Shown here: in pieces, positions 37,201-52,200 of the stretch
How the letters are laid out: every line of letters begins with the position of its first letter
Numbering within the stretch: the first letter of the stretch is position 1
NCBI RefSeq assembly: GCF_051106095.1
Contig: NC_135787.1
Coordinates: forward strand, 174,701,001-174,765,000
DNA: 64,000 nt
Source of the DNA: Pogona vitticeps
Taxonomy: Eukaryota > Chordata > Lepidosauria > Squamata > Agamidae
Direction of reading: 5' to 3'
Position numbers and translations under genes: made by a program
The notes under the pieces: model-generated
What the model was told of the DNA's origin: nothing
What the model saw: the letters and a program-made list of their open reading frames with translations, nothing else
Database searches by the model: none

Positions 37201-40200
37201 GAAAAGCTATCATGGCAGTAGTGCTAGAAAAAAATGTAACATGGTTTTAAGGAGTAGAAGAAGCAAAGAAGAGAGAAGGTGTTCTAAAACAAAGCATTCT
37301 GTAATAAGCCAAACCATGTTACTGCTTATTAACAAAATCACAGCACGTTACTGGAGTTGCAGTGTGGGTCAGGGGACCCTTTGGCACACAGAGTCTAAGT
37401 GAGCCCTGGCCCGTTCTGAATTTAGTAGACCTTTGTTCATCTCTGGTTCTCAAGTCTCTGACTTCTAGCTGCTCCATAGTGCAAGCAAGCCTCCCCTGGG
37501 GCTTCTACCAATGTGGCATTTTTTTTCCAATTTGGAAAATAATACCAATGTGGTATTATTTTTGAAGCTCTAAGCCCTTTTTCTGAAGAGGAGCTGAGGC
37601 AGGAGGTGAGCTGTGTTTGGGAGGACATTTTATTTGGTGAGGTATTTTCTTCTACGAGGCTGACGTTTGTTCTCCCTGACCACATGGTCAGAGGGGACGG
37701 AGTTTGGGCTTTAAATGCGTGTGAGCAGAAGCACGCCTCTGAGTCTATTTTTTACTCTAATCTGGTAAATAGGAAAGCCAAATAGCATTGCATATACCTG
37801 GGGTGCAGGAAAGTTTTAGGGGTAGGATCAGACTTCCTCTCTTTTTTAATTCGCTGGCCAATCAGTCAAGATGGAGAGTGCAGGATCTGTTGCATTTGTA
37901 ACACCGGTGGCATGTCTGTTTTCTTGCCAATGAGGTGCCTGGGTAGAAATGCTCTAAGTGTCAGCTGGTGGTCCTCTTGGAAGACAGTGTCTGGCAGCTG
38001 GAGGCCTATGTTCTAATATCTGCACTATCAAGAAACAGGCCGAGTGGGTGGGGCTTGTCAGCCTTGGAAAGCAGCCCACCTAGGAGAAGGAAAATTCTGA
38101 TTTCAACCCTCCACTGCCTTGTGGCTATATCCACTGATGGAAAAGGCTTCATGGGTTAACCTCAAGGCAAAATCCGGAGCCCCGGAGTCCCAGATATAGT
38201 TCGTATCGTTCTGGCAACTCCTGCAACGTCACTGGAACCAGTTATATTGGATTTTCCCTTTCCATTGGACTATTTCAGTGACGTGGAGAGGGGCAATTTG
38301 CTGCTTGGGTGACAGCCTATCCTTCATATTATTTTACCCAGGCTTCGTGCTCTGGAGAGGACACTCCAGCTTCGAATACAGCATCGAAACAACACGGGAA
38401 GTAACAGGTACCGGTTATAAGTATTTGCTCGATTGGCATACAGCATTATGCCAGGGGCTACTGTACTTCCGATGGTGGAAGAGGTCATTGCACCTCACTA
38501 GGTAGCTACCGCCCGCCTAAAGCTGGGCAGTCCTCAGCCAGTAAGGTGCTACCTCGTCACAGTTTCTTAACCTCACAGGGTGCGTGGTGTTTAGGGTGAA
38601 AGCCGAGAAGCAGATCGATAACCCTGCACCATGCAACAATCATAAGAAAACCTCTGCCCTAAAATTGAGCACCTGGAACATTTGGACAATGACCCCTGGC
38701 TTTTCTGACGACCAGCAGGAAATAGACGATGTGCACAAGACAGCTGTCATTGAGATGAAACTGAGTAGACTGCAGATGGACATTGTTGCCCTGCAAGAGA
38801 TGAGATTGCCAGACATGGGACCCGTCAAAGAAAAAAAAACTTCTCATTCTTTTGGCTGGGAAAACCATTGAATGAAACCAGGGAACATGGTGTTGTTGGC
38901 TTTGCAGTCAGAAATACTCTGCTGAGATCCATTGTTCCACCTACTGTGGGGAGTGAAAGAACCCTGTCTCTGCAGCTCCACTCATCAGCGGTCACACTCA
39001 TTAGTGCATATGCACCAACACTGTCATCCACAACAGAAGTCAAAGACAAATTCTATGACGATCTGGCAGTTGCTATTTAAAAAATCCCAGAGAGAGAGCC
39101 ACTTTTCATTCTCTGAGACTTTAACGCTAGAGTTGGTGCTGATCATAATTCTCGGCCCACTTGTCTACGACGTTTTGGCATTTGGAAGATGAACGAAAAT
39201 GGCCAATGCTTGCTGGAGTTTTGCTGTTATTATGGTGTCTGTGTCAGCAACATGTTCTTTAATACGAAGCTTCAACACAGAATTTCCTGGAGACATCCAA
39301 GATCGAAGCATTGGCATCAGCTCGATTTGATCCACACTAGACGTTCTAGCCTTCCTAGTATTAAGATCACACACAGTTACCAGAGTGCTAATTGTGATAC
39401 TGATCACTCCCTGGTGTGTAGTAGAGTAAAACTGCGAACAAAGAGATTGTATCACATGAAGAAGGAAGACCACGTATTGACATCAGCAAAACCCACGATC
39501 AAAGAAAAGTGGAGGAATTTGCCCAAGCGCTTGAGGAAACCCTTCCAGGCCTGGCTGGTGCAAATGCACATGAATGATGGGAACATTTCAAGAACGCTGT
39601 TTATAACACCGCCTTGTCCACATTTGGCAAGAAGACAAAATACGGCCGACTGGTTTGAAGCCCATTCAGAGGAGTTGATGCCAGCCATCAAGGATAAGAG
39701 GAGAGCTCTAGCAGCATACAAAGCCTGTCCTAGCAAGTACAACTTGCAAGCTCTTTGAGCTGCTCTTAGTCAAGTCCAACAGGCTGCCAGGAGATGTTCC
39801 AAAGATTATTGGCTTCAACTCTGCTCTCAGATACAGATAGCAGCGGACACAGGTAACATCAAGGAAATATATGATGGTATCAAGCATGCTTTACGTCCAA
39901 TACAGAGGAAATCTGCTCCCTTAAAGTCTGCTATAGGCGTGATCATCCAGGACCGAGCACAGCAGATGGGACGCTGGGTGCATCACTACTCTGAGCTATA
40001 CTCCAGAAAGAATGTAGTAACCAAAGTGGCACTGAATAACATTGAGTGCCTGCCTGTCTTGGAAGAGCTGGATAGCGAACCAACTTTAGCAGAAATAAAA
40101 GTGGTCTTGGATTCCCTTGCCTCCTGCAAAGCATCTGGGAAGTATAACATCCCTGCTGAAGTGCTGTAAAGAGATCATCACCACTGAGCTGTATGAAATA

Positions 40201-43200
40201 TTTTGTCTTTGCTGGAGTACCACAGGACATGAAGGATGCAAATATCGTCACATTGCATAAGAACAAAGCAGACGGGCGACTGCAATAACTAATGTGGCAT
40301 CTCTCTTCTCAGCATTGTAGGGAAGCTGCTTGCCTATGTTGTGCTGAAGAGACTTCAGGTGCTTGCAGACAGAGTCTCTCCAGAATCACAGTGTGGATTT
40401 CGAGGTAATAGATCCACTGACATAGTATTCTCCCTCCAACAGCTGCAAAAGAAATGTAGGGAACAACAACAGCCACTCTTTGTGGCCTTCATAGATCTCA
40501 CAAAGGCCTTTGATTTGGTTAGCAGGGACGATCTTTTTAAAATACTTCCCAAGATTGGATGTCCACCTCGACTCTTCAACATCATCAGGTCCTTTCATGA
40601 GGAAATAAAGGGCACTGTAGTTTTTGATGGCTCAAAATCAGATCCCTTTGACATCCGAAGCGAAGTGAAACAGGGCTGTGTCCTCACACTAACAGAGCTG
40701 TGTCCTCGCACTGACCCTGTTTGGGATCTTTTTTGCTGTCATGCTGTAGCACGCCTTTGGAACTGCAACAGAAGTCTATCTCTGGACTAGATCAGATGGA
40801 AAGCTCTTTAATCTCTCTAGGTTGAGAGTGAAGATCAAAGTCCAGCTGAAATGCATGCGGGACTTCTTCTTCACCGATGATGCAGCTGCTGTTGCCCACT
40901 CTGCTGAAGACCTCCAACAACTAATGAATCGTTTTAGCAAGGCCTGCCAAGACTTTGGACTAACAGTCAGCCTGAAGAAAACACAAGTCATGGGCCGTGG
41001 CATGGACTCATCTCTCTCCATTACCATCACCACGGAAGAATTCGAGGTTGTTCATGATTTTTTGTACCTTGGCTCAATGATCTCTGACACCCTCTCCCTA
41101 GATGTTGAGCTGTATAAACACATTGGCAAAGCAGCTACCATGTTCTCTAGACTCAAAGAGAGTATGGCTTCATAAGAAGTTGACGGCATATACCAAGATC
41201 CAGGTCTATAGAGCCTGTGTCCTGAGTACACTCCTGTACTGCAGTGAAGCCAGGACCCTTTGTGCACGGCAAGAGAGGAAGCTGAACATATTCCATATGC
41301 GTTGTCTCTGACACGCATTTTTGGTATCACCTGGCAGGACAAAGTTCCAAATAGAGCAGTCCTAGAATGAGCTGGAATTTTTAGCATGTATACATTACTG
41401 AAACAGCGACATCTATGTTGGTTTGGGCATGTCATGAGAATGGCTGATGGTTGGATTCCAAAAGATCTCCTGTACAGAGAATTAGTGCAGGGAAAGTGCC
41501 CCAGAGGGAGACCCGAGCTGCAATACAAGGATATCTGCAAGCGGGATCTGAAGGTCTTAGGAATGGACCTCAACAGATGGGAAACCTTGATATCTGAGTG
41601 TTCAGCCTGGAGGCAGGTGGTATATCATTTCCTCTCCCATTTTGAAGAGACCCTTGTCCAGCAGGCCGAGGCAAAGAGGCAGTCCCGAAAGCAGGAATAT
41701 CAGGGAGCTGGACAGGAGACAGATTGCATTTGTCTTCACTGGGGAAGGGATTGTCACTCTCGAATTGGCCTTCTCAGCCACACTAGACGCTGTTCCAAGT
41801 CCTCCATACAGAGCATGTTACCATAGTCTCTCGAGACTGAAGGACGCCTAATCCTAATCCTAATTTTTTTCCGTCTGATATACCAAAATGATGTCCTTTT
41901 CCAACCCAGAGAATTTCAGGCTATGGGAGTTCAAGCAGCAATGCTGCCTTCACAGAGAAAGGAACTTTACGTTAAGTCCTTCATCTCACTCCTTTAATCC
42001 TTAGCTCCATAGCTTGTAAAATCGAATGTTAAGGAATTGAGAAAGGGCTTAATTGGACAAGACTTACTTCTATATAGTAAGCCTTGTGGCACAGTGGTTA
42101 AATTGCTGTACTGTAGCCAAAACTCTGCTCACAACCAAGGTTCAATCCCAAGTAGTTGGCTTGAGGTTCACTCAGCCTTCCATCCTTCTGAGGTTGGTAA
42201 ATTGATTGCCCAACTTGAGGGGTGGGTGGGTGAGCAATGTGTAGTCTGCATAATTAATTAGTAAACTGCCCAGAGAGTGCTTTAAGTGCTATGGGGTGGT
42301 ATATAAGTGGCACACTTCACTTTTGCTTTTTATTTATCCAGCTCCTTCAGACACTTAGGTGAATAAAAGAACATTCAGACTAGATGTAGGCACAGGCCAG
42401 CTTCCACTCCACCATCTTCTAGGAAGTCAGCATGTCTCCAGCTATGGTGTAAGCCAGGTGCATCAAACGGTCCTAAGAGGTGGATTTGGCTGAGTAAGAC
42501 TTTGGATCTGGCTCACTGCCTTTCATCTGCTGCTGCAGTTCGTGCTTGTTTTGCAAGCTTCCATGCCTGTCTGGGTGCTTGCCAAGTTTCTTGTTCTCTG
42601 CCAAGAGAGGGAGAGAGAGAGGCAGGTACACACATGAACGTGGAGGCCCAACCAAAGAGTGCAGTGGCTGTAATCTCATAGTGCCTGTACATCACCTATG
42701 TGGGTGCCTTGATGGATGGATGTCTAAAAACCATTTGTTGACGTTTACTGGAATGCTGGGCAGTTGGATTATATCACTCAAAAGTGCAGCTGGAAAAAAT
42801 GTTTTCAGGATTTATATAATTTAACTCTTCATCATTTTGGTCGTACTGTAGGTGAGATGTCATTTGTGCAATCTTACAACGTGTGGCATAGTAAAGGAGC
42901 ATAGCTAAAGAAAGAAAGCAAAACTAGTCTTGAAATTAAGACTTCTAAAGCACATTTGTTTCTGATAAGTATTTATTTATTTATTGCATTTATACCCCAC
43001 CCATCTAGTCAATTGACTACTCTGGGTGGCTAAGTAGTCCCTTTGGAAAGTTTTCTGTCAAAAGTAGTAACAGTAGAGATTTTGTAATGTGTGCACCCAT
43101 CTCTCTTTCCTAAACTTGCACTAACACTCATTCTTTTCTTTCCTCCCACAGCGATAACCTGCTAAGGAGAGCTGCGTGCCAGGAAGCCCAGGTAATACCA

Positions 43201-46200
43201 TTTAACAAGATCAAATTAGATTAAAAATCCCCCTTCTTATCTCACTTGTGCAGGATTCTGGAGCTTCTCCCAGCAGGTCTCCTCTGCGTGACTCGCCTGA
43301 CAAAGGGGTCGTTTGTATTCTTTCGCTCAAATAGGAGAAAGCACTTTCCCTTTCTGCAGTCTGTTTTGTGCCTAATTATACCTCAAATTCTGTGACATCA
43401 GAAATTATTCAGGAACATCATGAATATTTTTGATTATTCGCTATGTCAACTCCAGAAACTTAATTATCTGTATTGCTGCTGTTAAGTAAACTTATGGGCC
43501 AAGGGTGGTGGGACTGACAGCTCTGGAGACTGAAATCCCATTTCAGCTGACAGAATAGAGAGCAGTGAAGGTTCAGCTTTTTTTATTCTGATTGGATGTA
43601 GTACTCCAGCAGCTATTCACAAATGGAGAAAGACTCTAAGGAATCAGGAGAAGGCAAATTAGATTGCATTATAACTTCTCTCTCTTTTTAAAAATCCTGC
43701 TCACTATGAATTTTAACACATATTCTTTTGTAATGCTTGGGGGGTTGGGCCCTCGCATCGATTTTTAGAACTTGTGGCCAAAACATTTGGAAAACCTGGG
43801 TATCTTGTAAATGTCTAACATTCATCATTTATTGAAAAAAAAACATGTATTTTTACAGTCGTGGACTTGTTAACGGCCATTTTGGGAAAGTGCTGTTTAT
43901 TAGTCAGTTAGTACTAAAACTAATTATCCTTGGAGCAGAATTAGCATGTTAATACAAAACTTACATTTGTTGCAAAAATATTGGTGTTCTGCCTGAATTT
44001 GGTTATTTCTTGAATAAAAGTATTGGTTGATGGGAATAACCATTTTTGGCAAGTTTCAAAATATAAAATATGCTTGGGTAACATGGTTTCCCTCCAACCC
44101 TAGATAATACTTTACAGTGGTGCCTCACATGACAACGTTAATTCGTTCCAGCAAAATCGCTGTTGAACGAAAACATCGTAATGCGATATTTAAAAACTCA
44201 TAGAAACGCATTAAAACTCAGTGGGGTTCAAACTCACTGTCTAGCGAAGATCCTCCATAGCACAGCCATTTTTGCTGCCTGTGCAGCGAGGAATCCGTCC
44301 CAGAAAACAGCAGGTGGCCATATTTTTCACCCGGTGGCCATTTTGAAACTGCCGATCAGCTGTGCGAAAATCATCACTTTGCGATGATCGGTTACCGAAG
44401 CAGGGAACCGATCATCGCAAAGCAAAATTCCCCCATAGGGAACATCGTTTTGCAATCGCTTTTGCGATTGCAAAAACATCAACGTCATGCGATTTCGTCG
44501 TCAAATGGAGCGCTCGTAAAGCGAGGCACCACTGTACATCTTTGTTTTCTTTTCACCCCCACCCCCAAGTAACACCTAGATATAACCACTAACTTTGCTA
44601 ATGCATGTTCATCTTTACTTTTGGTTTCTACCTACAAGAGCTTTCTTGGTGGCTGCTCCTCAGCTCCAGAATTCCTTTACAAGAAGATTCACTCTTTGCT
44701 GACAAGCAAAAAAAGTTTCCATTTTGGCCTTTGATAAGGGGTATTGCTTAAGGTCTTTCAAATTCTTTTACTATTGCTACATTTTAATATGTGTTCTAAA
44801 CATATTCATTATATGTTTTAACTGTATTTGTACCTGAACTGTTCAGTTAGGTTGGAGAACAGGAGGATTTAGAGGTCAGAGTGTTAAGATGGAGTAGCAT
44901 AGAAGGTAAAGGGAATCAGTTTGTTTCACCTAATGTTGAAGACAAACCCAAATTTTATATTTTCTAAAGGAAGGATGAATTACCCATTACTGTATGTTCC
45001 TACTTGTCCTAATACCTCACAAAGTTAATCCTTCTAAATCTGCACCTTCTCTGTCACTCCATCTTAAAATTCTAACCACCAAGTCCTCCTTTTCTTCATT
45101 GTCCTATGCTACATTTTATATTATCTTACCAGATGAAAATATCTTGAAAGCTTGCCCATGATTTCGTGTCTTTTATCTGTCCTAATATATTAGCGTTCAG
45201 CTTACTTTGGTTCATTTTTAAAGTGTTAATTAGTGTGTTACAACATCTGTACTTAAATCTTGGCCTTTTTAAAAGCTGTTTTTCAAATAATATATTTTGG
45301 AAAAAACTCCCAGGGTGTTTAATTCAAAGGGAAGCAATATTTTAATCGTAGGACTGAATTCAGTTGTTAGTCCCAGCTAGAAAAGAACCATGAAATTAAT
45401 GGCCAGGATCCTGTTGCATAGTTTTGCCTAAGCAATGGGAGTGACAACACTGGCAACAGCAGTTTGCTGCTAATTAAAGAGTTCTTTTTTTCAGTTTCAG
45501 GATGTGTATGATTTCTGGGCACCTTGAAATTTAAAAAATGGGAACTATTTAATTAATGGCAATCTGCCCCTGACCTCACTGGTATTACATATGTTTAGTC
45601 ACACAACAAGATGCTAGCTGTAATACTTCCATCAGCATTGACTTAGTGGAAACTAATGTTTAGATTTAGCCAGTGAGATGAAATGTGTGTTCTCCCCCAA
45701 TCTGTTGCTCTCTAGTTGTGTTGGGCTGCAACTCTCAGTTTTCTGTATTCTGGGAGTTGTAGACCAAAATATTTAGGAGGTATTGTATTAGGAAAGCCAA
45801 ACAAAAGCTTGGTTGATGCATGCCAGCCATCATGTGATATACATCTCCAGTGAAGAAGACAAGAATGGAGCTATATCAGAAATAATGCCACACAGTCTCA
45901 TTATATCAATGTGGTGATTCTCACATGTGGAAGCCCTCAACCACTCTGTCTCAGAACTGAATCACTGGGAGTCCTAGACAGAAACAGGTTTCTGACTGCC
46001 CAAAACTTTTTTTCGTTGCCACCACTCCTTTTTATGGGGAACAGCCACCTAGAGTGGTCTTAACCGACCAGATAGGTGGGATATAAATAAAATAAATAAA
46101 AATAAAAAACTTTCTAAAACATTTACAAGCCAGTAGAATAACAAGAGAACAAGAACTGGATATTAGGACCATACCCCTCAGTTACCTTGCAGACAAGGTG

Positions 46201-49200
46201 CACAAGTTTTATAAAGTTTATTGAAAGAGTATATAGAATAGAGATAAGAGAACAAAAAAGATGATTGCCATAAGAGAAGACAGCTACAATCATAAAAACA
46301 TGAGTACAGATTTCAACATGAGAAATGAAACTCCCAAAGCTTACACCTTACTGTAACTTAGAGAGACATTTTGTCCTTGCCTGAATGGCCTGGACTCACC
46401 TCTCAGAGAGAGACATCATAGAGGGACCAGGAAGAGACCAAAGGAACAGGTGGTCTTCCAGCTCCTATATAGAATGGACAATCTAGATAATTACTTGTCT
46501 GAACTCAAGAGGGAAGTGGAAAAGCAAAGGTAACAGAGGGCAGAGTCCTCCTCCATCATGGTGTGAAGGTAAACAGGCTGCCCTGATGGGAACTGTGGAC
46601 TGCCAGTCAGTTTCAAAGCAGGACAGGGAATGGGAAGTATGAAATCTGTGTTCCAAGAGTTAAGAGTGCAGCTGGTTCAGAAAACCTTATCAAGTCCCAT
46701 AAAATCTTTTCACCTTCTATCTATTTTAGAGTTTACAGTCCAAGTGCCACTTGGATTAAAAGATCAAAATGTTCCTTCATAGTCATTTGGATGTACCATC
46801 TGATACTGTGTTCCCAACCTGTTGTATCTGCACATTCAACTTTAACTGACATGCTCAATTATTTTATCAAAGCTTTGGGACTTCCTTTGCTACAGAGGCA
46901 GTTGTATGGAGTGTAAAGGGAAGAAAGGAGTGGCCGAGGAACTAAATAGAACTTGTGGCTTGCAGAGTTCTGCCTCCCCTGTTTCTGGGGTACAAATTAT
47001 ATACTCAGATTTTGGACCTGTTCTTCCCGCAGACTTCAGTTGCACAAGAGCAAAGCTTTCACAAAAGGCCAGTCTGCAGAACATGCTTGAAGAAACAGGT
47101 TGTTCGTCCAGAGCAAACAAATGTATATAAATAATTAGACATTTCTAACAGCTGCTAACGGACCAGAGAATTATGAATGCAGACAGTCATTTCCCTTGAT
47201 TTCCCTCAAGAATGCAAAAGTAATAGAATTAATCACTGACTTTTCCCATCTGTTCTTCAGATAACATTCCAGTTTGCTTTCCTCTGTCCTTTGCCCTGTG
47301 AGTCGTGGTCTCTCACGTACCGTCTGCCTTTCCCTACCAATTTGCAGTAAAATAAATAGAATTTAATGTTCAACTTTGCTCTAATGCATTCTAAATTCTC
47401 TGCTCTAATAATCTCGGTGATGTTGATAATTGCTCAGAAGGGCTGCTCTGAAAAGCTATGGAGCTCTCTTAATATGATTGTTTCAGCTGCTTTGTTTTAT
47501 ACCTGATCACCGAAAGGGAAGCATTGAGGACAAACTCATCAATTACAGTTATTCCTTATGTTGTCCTATCCTGAAGACTCAGATTGCAGCAAAGTGAGGC
47601 TGATAGGTCACAGCACAGAAAGCCATAAATTGTTTGCAGGGGAACTGACAGCATGCATGCGCATATGTGCGCGCACACACACACAAAACGGGGGGCCTCC
47701 GAGGAACAAATTCTTAGTCTTGCCTGCGTTCAGCTCAAACCTGACAGCCCTGGTCCATCCCAGAAGCAAAGCCAGGAAGCCCTCGAGTCCAACTAGGGAG
47801 TGGCAGTGGTGAAGATATCTCACATACCTCAGAAATCCTACTAAGGTCACCAAAGGAAACCTGACAAAGTCCTTCTCTCTGTTTTTCCCCTCTGTGAAGA
47901 TAAATATCTTCCTGAGGGTAAGGTGAGTTGTAGCCAGTGATTTGCAACACACTGTTAGAGTCCTCAAGAGCCTTTTTTGGCTGAAGGGTGGGGTATAAAT
48001 ATAGCAGCCAAAATCTTGTTGGTTAGCATAGTAAGTGGCATCTGGAGTAGGCCGATTGAATCAGTAGAATTTATGGAGGCACTGACTTACCAAATTCCCT
48101 GTTTCATTGGGCCTAATCTAGTTGCAGCTTAGCTAGCTATGCTAAAAGGATTTCAGCCAATAAATAAATAAATGCATAATAAGTAAGTACATCTTAATGC
48201 TTTTTCATGAGGAAGTCACACTTTCTACTTTGTTATTAGGTGTTTGGCAACCAGATTATTCCTCCCAGTGTGCAGATAAAGAAAGCAACTGTATTTCTCA
48301 ACCCTGCAGCTTTTAAAGGGTAAGATTCCCTGCAATCTTTTCCCCCCTAATGTCCTGAAACTTTATGCCTTTGATTGCATGAGTAACCACTGGTATGAAT
48401 TAAAGACTTACTCCCTACCCTCCCTAAACCTCATGTTATCAAACGTCTTAAGCTTTTCCCATCATAGATAAGAAATCATAATTAAATTGGGTACTTGTTA
48501 CATTCAATAGCACAAATCCCAAATCATGTGCTTCTCTCTTTTTTCCTTCTTCTTTCAGATTTCACATTAGGGTCATCAGTATTCCTTCTCTCTTTTTGAA
48601 AGTTAAGTTTCACCCAGGTAGCCATAGTGCACTATTGGATGTGCTCCTCCTAAACCCCTAAAGCAGACATGTTCAGTGGGTCTGGGGACAGGGGTCTTTT
48701 TTCCACCCCCAAGATTTTCCAGTGGCCATACCAGCCGCTCCAAAATGAAGACAGCTCTAGTTTGGGGAGTAGAAGGTTTGGTTGGATGGTGTGTATGTAT
48801 CTGTGTTGGTTGTTTTTCTGCTAGAACAAGGTGGGGGAAGATTATTTCTTGCTTTACAGTAGAACTGCAGCCCTTGGCAATTAAATGTCCCCATTCTCTG
48901 GAAAAATATATGTTTTTTTAAAGATGGAGAGAGATTCTAGGGGCCATAGAAATAGCCCTGGGAGACACAGAAATGGCCAGAGAGTCACATGGATCGTAAA
49001 GCTATATTGTACCTTTTTCTTCCAGATGTGCTTCTTGTACTTCAGGCTTAATGATAGCAAAGGGTCAATTTGTGCAAAATCGTTTCAAGGTCAAGAGTAG
49101 CAGCTCTAGTATCCATTTGAAGTCAACAGAATTTTTCTGTCAGTGAGCATTGCTCCTTCAGTAGTGTTTCACTCCAAATTTATTTTTAAAGGAGTGAATT

Positions 49201-52200
49201 TGAAGCATAGACTGGTGGTGTATTAATTTGGGGAAAAAACACCTTGCTGAATTGGCAGTGGCCAGAAGGGGTCTTTTTTCCTTTTGAAAATCAGCAATGT
49301 AATGTTGCAGAGTTATGGCAAAATAGTCAGAAAAGCATTTTAGTGTTAATTAAAATATCAGTTAAAATTAATGGGATTATAAAATGGTTCTGGAAGTCAA
49401 GGTTACCATGGATGTGTTTTGAGCTGTAGTAGTTCACCTGCCTGATCCAGCACTTTCCATGTCGAAACCTTATCCCTTCAGAAAGGTAGAAGAATAGCAC
49501 TGGGGGCATCTACATGATGATTCAAAACCATTTCAAAGGAAGATATTGTTTTAAATGGCTTCAATCCATCGAAAAGAAGATTGATACAATAGATAAAGTG
49601 CAAAACCCTTTGTTTACTAGCTTTCTAAGTGCATGGGTTTTTTTTTTTTAAAAAGAGGAAGCAATGAAAATTATTCCCCACCTGAAATTTAAAGCAGTAG
49701 AAACTGCTACCTGTATAGTCCCAACTGCAGTTGAAGCAGTACAGATCAGAAGCTGGTTTAACACCCCCTGGAAACCCTGTTCAGATGTTAATAACATGTT
49801 GGCTACATCATCACTTGCAAAAGCAGCTGCAGGAAGAGGAGACCTTGTTCTAACTTTGGAGGCTCTACATATGAGTGGGAACTCCACTTTTCCTGCATGC
49901 AGTGTGTCCCCGGTTTACAGCAGGGTCTCTTATTCAATCAGTTGCTTTTGCATAAGGAAAGTGATGGTGGAAAGGACCAACATGTATGGTCTCCTCCGTG
50001 TATGATGGGTACACAGACTTTTAAAACATCACTAGGGCTTTACTGTTTGTGAGAGAACTGGAAAGTCGCATGCATGATGCATTGTGGCTCCTATTCATTT
50101 CTGCAGACCAAGAGACAGCTGAAATGTGTAACACCACTGCTTATTCTAGGCCAGTGGTTCCCAATCTTGGATCCCCAGATTTTCTTGGACTACAAATCCC
50201 AGAAATCCTGACCAGCACAGCTAGTGGTGAAGGCTTCTGTGAGTTTTAGTCCAAGAGCGTCTGGGGACCCAAGATTGGGAACCACTGGTCCAGGCTCACC
50301 AAGGGGCACAGAATTAACATCTAATTCCTGTGGGAAGAAGGAAAACAATATATTTGGGAATAGACATGTAATGGTGTAAAAGGTGTTCTTTTATACTGTA
50401 TCTGAATGTTAATGGTCAAGCATTCTCCAGAAATTCTTTTGACTAGTTTCAGTGATTGTCTAATTATCCAAAACTGTGGCTTGAACTTATTTTCAAAAGG
50501 ATATATTTTAATGGGTTGGAGACCACAAATAAAGATTGAATTGAATCAAAAGGATATAAGTAATACAAATGACACATTTTTGAATAATGGTGGTTGTTTA
50601 AAATCTTGTTTTCGATTCCTTGGATGTTATAAATTGTTTTTTACAGAATAATTTATAATTAATGATACGATTATTTATTATGCAGTAACAAGCATAAAAA
50701 TGCAGGAGAGCATTCTTAAGCAAGGTCAGGAAAAGTTTTTGTTTTCATGTTACTGAATAATAAAACAAGCAATATTTTCCTTTTAAAAGTAGTGTTTGCA
50801 TATTGTCAGCTAACAGTTGGTATTTTGTACCTCATTAGTCGGGTAATAATGAATAAGTTGCTTAAGGATTTATGGAGAAAAATGTTTCTAAAGATACTAC
50901 AACAAAGTGGTATAATGGTCAGTCACAACTATGAAACCAATGGGGCAAATTTCTGTTTCTTAGCCATGTTTTTTGGAAGACTTACTCTTTTCGACTGCCG
51001 TTTCCAGAATCCACTGCAGTTCAGCAAATTAAAATTCCATCCTGAGCCTAAGCTGTCCCAGAGGATAGTTGTGAAGTTGAAATGGGAATTAGGGTGGAGA
51101 GAACATTTAGATTGTGTGTGTGTGTGTGCACACACACGTGTGCGCGTACACACGCATGCGTGCCCCCTTGCCAAGTGTCAGGTACAATCATAGAATAATT
51201 GACTTGGAAGGGGCCTATAAGGTCATTGAGTCCAATTCCCTGTTCAAGGCAAGAATCCAAGTCAAAGCAGATCTGACTGACGGTTGGCTAATTTTTCCTT
51301 GAATGCCTCCAGTGTTGGAGCACTCGCCTGAGGCAGTGAGTTCCATTGTCATACTGCTCTAGGTTTTTCTTGATATTCAGCCTGAATTTGACTTCCTGTA
51401 GCTTGAGCCCATTATTATGTGTCATGGACTCTGGAATGATTGAGAACAGAACCTGCTGCTCTTCCATATAACTGCCTTTCAAGTATTTGAAAAGTGCTAT
51501 CATATCTCCCCCTCAGTCTTCTTTTATCAAGGGTGAACATGCCCAGTTCTTTCAGTCTTTCCTCATTGTTTTCCAGTTTGATCATCCTTGTTACTCTCCT
51601 CTGAATTTGATCCAGTTTGTTGGCATCCTTCTTAAAATGCTATGTCCAGATCTAGAAACAGATGGACATTATATCCATAGGCTCCAGGTTGTGAAAATGC
51701 TGTAAGGGTGCTTTATTTAAGCTGAGATCTTCCATGTAGATCGGAGATCCCCAACCCCCGGTCCGCGGTCTGGTGCCGGTCCGTGGCCTGAGCCGGACCG
51801 GGCCGCAGAGACAGAACTCCCACCCACCCTGTATGCACTCCCCCTGCGCAGCCACTTTGCACATGCGCATGAGCACCCGTGCACCCACATGAGTGCTGCG
51901 CCGACGTTTGCAGATGCGCATGAGTACAAGCGCACCCACACAAGCACTGCACTGCCATTTTGCACATGCATGAGTGCCCGCATGAGCACCCTTCCACTCC
52001 TTTGTGCATGTGCACGAGTCTGCGCTCCTTCGTGCATGTGCTCAAGCGCAAGGGGGTGCCCCGCCTTCCCCAGCTAGTCCGCGGGGTTATAAAGGTTGGG
52101 GACCCCAATGTAGATGTAATAATACATTGCCTTGATGAAGAGGTCTGGCTTGGGTTCCTCCACTGCAACACCCCAACCCTCTTCTTCCTATGTTCCTGGC

